Shown piece after piece: positions 16,324 to 17,767 of a DNA stretch of 17,767 nucleotides; within the stretch, counting starts at the first letter, position 1, and each line of letters starts with the position of its first letter. A model generated the notes under the pieces. That model searched no databases. It saw nothing but the letters and a program-made list of their open reading frames with translations, and was not told the origin of the DNA. The translations under genes were made by a program, and so were the position numbers. This DNA is from Bacillota bacterium (lineage in GTDB: Bacteria; Bacillota; Clostridia; Tissierellales; Peptoniphilaceae). Location: NCBI GenBank assembly GCA_023443025.1, contig JAEZWM010000066.1, forward strand, positions 1 to 17,767. The letters are read 5' to 3'.

Positions 16324-17418
16324 ATGAATCCATTAGATCAATATTTTAGACAATTTTCGGACAAAATATCCTTTATAGAATTAAAACCGGAAAGTAAAGC
16401 TGAGAACTTAAAAGTAGAAATACCATACCCCATTTATACTGAAGATTTGGTAGATGGCGTTAAGACAGGTAACTTCGAAGAAGGGTTAAGTTATGACGTT
16501 TTTGTAAAAGGAATGATTTCATTAATTGCAATTGATCCGGAATTTTTGCATGTTGATTATTATCTTTCGCTTTTAAACAAGATAAAGAATTTAAAAAAAT
16601 ATGTATTATCTGAAGGGATAAAGAATTTACAGGAGAATAAAGAGTCAGCAATTTTTTATTTCAGATTTTTGCATTTAGAAAACTTAGCAAGTTCGTTTAG
16701 CGATTATAATTATGCTAGACTGCTTTATAATCAATATGAAACTGATAAAAGTGATTTCTTAAGGATCGAGAGTATCAATATTCTTGAAAGCATTATAAGT
16801 TCAGATCCAAGTTTTCCGCTTTCATATTACGAACTAGGAATTATAAACGCAAAAGAAAAGTATTATAGTAAGTCATATAATTTCTTCAATAAAGCATTAG
16901 AAAAAACTGATGATGAGCTTGTGAAAGGTGAGATAAGAGAATTGCTACAGGACGTAACTCCTAATGCATTTATAGAATTTGGTATAGATGCTATAAATAG
17001 GGGAGATTATTCAAAAGCATTTGAATACCTTATTGATAGTAAACAAATTCAAGATACTCCTCTTGTTAACTACTATATCGGCGTTGTTAGTGAAGCATCA
17101 AATAGTACAGAAGTAGCTATTAAATATTATCTTGAAGCTATTGAAAAAGGAGCTGAATTCAAAGAAGTTTTCCAAAATCTATCACTTCTTTATTATAGGC
17201 TAGGAAATTATAATAGTGCTGTTGAGATATTAAACACAGGCTTAAGATACAACTATGAAGAGCCGATACTACTCTATAATAGAGCGGCAATAAACCTTGC
17301 ACTTGGTGATATAAGTAAGGGAAAAGAGGATATAGATACTTTACTCATGTACGGAGATTTAGATGACATGATAATAGAAAATATTAAACAATTAATAGCT
17401 GCTTATAATATTAAATAA
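16324..17418 (+). CDS. Tetratricopeptide-repeat protein of unknown function
   Basis: This is a soluble 364-residue protein without signal peptide or membrane helix, so probably cytoplasmic. TPR-like helix pairs can be read at about 165-198 (YYELGIINAKEKYYSKSYNF), 214-245, 247-278, 281-312 (NLSLLYYRLGNYNSAVEIL) and 315-345 (YNRAAINLALGDISKGKEDI). Such repeats normally form a superhelix for binding protein partners. The first ~160 residues are helical and lack clear repeats; part of them may be degenerate TPRs. I find no enzymatic motif. It is the last gene of the series: it follows the membrane protein by 9 bp and a strong intrinsic terminator comes 7 bp after its stop. A scaffold role for the neighbouring membrane or radical SAM protein is possible but rests only on position. 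Confidence 0.85.
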   Translation: MNPLDQYFRQFSDKISFIELKPESKAENLKVEIPYPIYTEDLVDGVKTGNFEEGLSYDVFVKGMISLIAIDPEFLHVDYYLSLLNKIKNLKKYVLSEGIKNLQENKESAIFYFRFLHLENLASSFSDYNYARLLYNQYETDKSDFLRIESINILESIISSDPSFPLSYYELGIINAKEKYYSKSYNFFNKALEKTDDELVKGEIRELLQDVTPNAFIEFGIDAINRGDYSKAFEYLIDSKQIQDTPLVNYYIGVVSEASNSTEVAIKYYLEAIEKGAEFKEVFQNLSLLYYRLGNYNSAVEILNTGLRYNYEEPILLYNRAAINLALGDISKGKEDIDTLLMYGDLDDMIIENIKQLIAAYNIK

Positions 17419-17425
17419 AGATAAG

Positions 17426-17457
17426 AAATAAGCCAATTTATATATGGCTTATTTTTT
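17426..17457 (+). terminator. Strong intrinsic terminator at the end of the pheS-to-TPR gene series
   Basis: A 10-bp perfect stem, AAATAAGCCA (17426-17435) with TGGCTTATTT (17445-17454), has a 9-nt loop and runs into a T-tract ending near 17457. It sits 7 bp after the stop of the TPR gene and about 23 bp before the first rRNA promoter. The A-run on the left arm means it could also act on the opposite strand. Confidence 0.9.
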
Positions 17458-17479
17458 ATTAATTTTTTTCTAAATAGTG

Positions 17480-17508
17480 TTGACATAGTTAGTTTTAATT
17501 GTTATACT
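17480..17508 (+). promoter_or_regulatory. rRNA operon promoter P1
   Basis: A consensus -35 TTGACA (17480-17485) and -10 TATACT (17503-17508) are separated by 17 bp. The start would be near 17515. The AT-rich stretch just upstream (17451-17479, including a T7 run) could serve as an UP element. Tandem promoters of this kind are usual before bacterial rRNA operons. Confidence 0.9.
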
Positions 17509-17533
17509 ATAAAAGCTGTCCAAAAAGCAGCAC

Positions 17534-17541
17534 AGTATACT
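17534..17541. repeat. Palindromic octamer AGTATACT, copy 1
   Basis: AGTATACT is a perfect 8-bp palindrome lying between P1 and P2. A second identical copy at 17604-17611 contains the -10 box of P2, 70 bp downstream. Copy 1 contains the hexamer TATACT but has no recognisable -35 box at the right distance, so it is not called a promoter. Confidence 0.5.
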
Positions 17542-17582
17542 TCATAAACGTAAAATTTAAATAAAAAATATTTAAAAAGTAC

Positions 17583-17611
17583 TTGACATTGATTTTTATC
17601 TTTAGTATACT
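17583..17611 (+). promoter_or_regulatory. rRNA operon promoter P2
   Basis: A consensus -35 TTGACA (17583-17588) and -10 TATACT (17606-17611) with 17-bp spacing repeat the exact core design of P1. The segment 17550-17580 is almost purely A/T and is a good candidate UP element. Transcription would begin near 17617-17618, leaving a leader of about 105 nt before mature 16S. The -10 box lies inside the second copy of the palindrome AGTATACT. Confidence 0.92.
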
Positions 17612-17618
17612 GTATAAG

Positions 17619-17637
17619 TCACCTCGACTGTAGGTGA
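17619..17637 (+). other. Hairpin at the 5' end of the P2 rRNA leader
   Basis: TCACCT (17619-17624) and AGGTGA (17632-17637) form a perfect 6-bp stem with a 7-nt loop, beginning almost at the predicted P2 start site. No T-tract follows, so it is not a terminator. It may protect the transcript end or form part of the antitermination or processing leader. The function is inferred. Confidence 0.55.
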
Positions 17638-17660
17638 TATGAACCTAGACAAAAAGATAG

Positions 17661-17678
17661 TGAATACTTTGAGGAAAC
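17661..17678 (+). promoter_or_regulatory. Possible boxA-like antitermination element in the rRNA leader
   Basis: TGAATACTTTGAGGAAAC loosely resembles the boxA-type TGCTCTTTGAAAAC element found in Firmicute rRNA leaders, at the expected place between promoter and 16S. The match is imperfect in the centre, so this is a tentative call. Confidence 0.35.
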
Positions 17679-17721
17679 GTACAAAAATAATTTTAAAAAT
17701 AATAGAGCAGAATCAAACTTT

Positions 17722-17767
17722 TAATTGAGAGTTTGATCCTGGCTCAGGACGAACGCTGGCGGCGTGC
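17722..17767 (+). rRNA. rrs: 16S ribosomal RNA, 5' end (continues beyond window)
   Basis: The universal 16S start is present: GAGAGTTTGATCCTGGCTCA begins at 17727 and is followed by GGACGAACGCTGGCGGCGTG, the Firmicute form of the first conserved block (the 27F primer region). The mature 5' end is placed near 17722 by comparison with known 16S ends, with an uncertainty of a few bases. Only about 46 nt lie in the window. Two consensus promoters 110-240 bp upstream agree with an rRNA operon transcribed rightward. Confidence 0.98.

Noticed and set aside
1..17767. CRISPR arrays, tRNA genes, defence or toxin-antitoxin modules
   Set aside because: I saw no regularly spaced repeats, no tRNA-like cloverleaf segments and no recognisable defence proteins; space between genes is very limited.

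Overview
The window reads as chromosomal DNA of a low-GC (roughly one third G+C by eye) Gram-positive anaerobe of the Clostridia/Tissierellia type. The grounds are AT-rich codon use, strong GGAGG-type ribosome binding sites, the Firmicute gene order pheS-pheT-zapA-U32 peptidase-mutS2, a KtrAB-type potassium system, and a 16S rRNA 5' end of the Firmicute form. I do not name a genus. Every supported gene lies on the + strand.

Layout. (1) 1-~580: right-hand end of a Tn916/Tn1545-type integrative conjugative element, with the C-terminal third of its tyrosine integrase and about 175 bp of non-coding element end. The element appears to stop only about 15-20 bp before the next gene's start codon. 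(2) 596-3362: ktrB-ktrA (K+ uptake channel subunit and its NAD/RCK regulator), followed by an overlapping SpoU/TrmH-family RNA 2'-O-methyltransferase and an intrinsic terminator. (3) 3413-~17457: a clear promoter, then nine tightly packed co-directional genes: pheS, pheT, a long zapA-like gene, a U32 peptidase/hydroxylase-like gene, mutS2, argS, a B12-binding radical SAM protein, a six-helix membrane protein and a TPR protein. The largest gap is 48 bp and I see no internal terminator, so this could be one ~14 kb transcription unit, ending in a strong hairpin-plus-T terminator. (4) 17461-17767: the control region of a ribosomal RNA operon, with two tandem consensus-like promoters (both TTGACA-17-TATACT), a leader with hairpins, and the first ~46 nt of 16S rRNA.

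The genes cover translation (PheST, ArgS, RNA methyltransferase, rRNA operon, possibly the U32 protein as an RNA-hydroxylation-type enzyme), cell division (ZapA-like), DNA/ribosome quality control (MutS2) and K+ homeostasis. The least explained part is the distal trio: radical SAM/B12 enzyme, membrane protein and TPR protein. I found no CRISPR array, toxin-antitoxin pair, defence system or other clearly novel multi-gene machine. The most informative anomalies are the mobile element abutting ktrB and the structured rRNA leader that can pair with the start of 16S.
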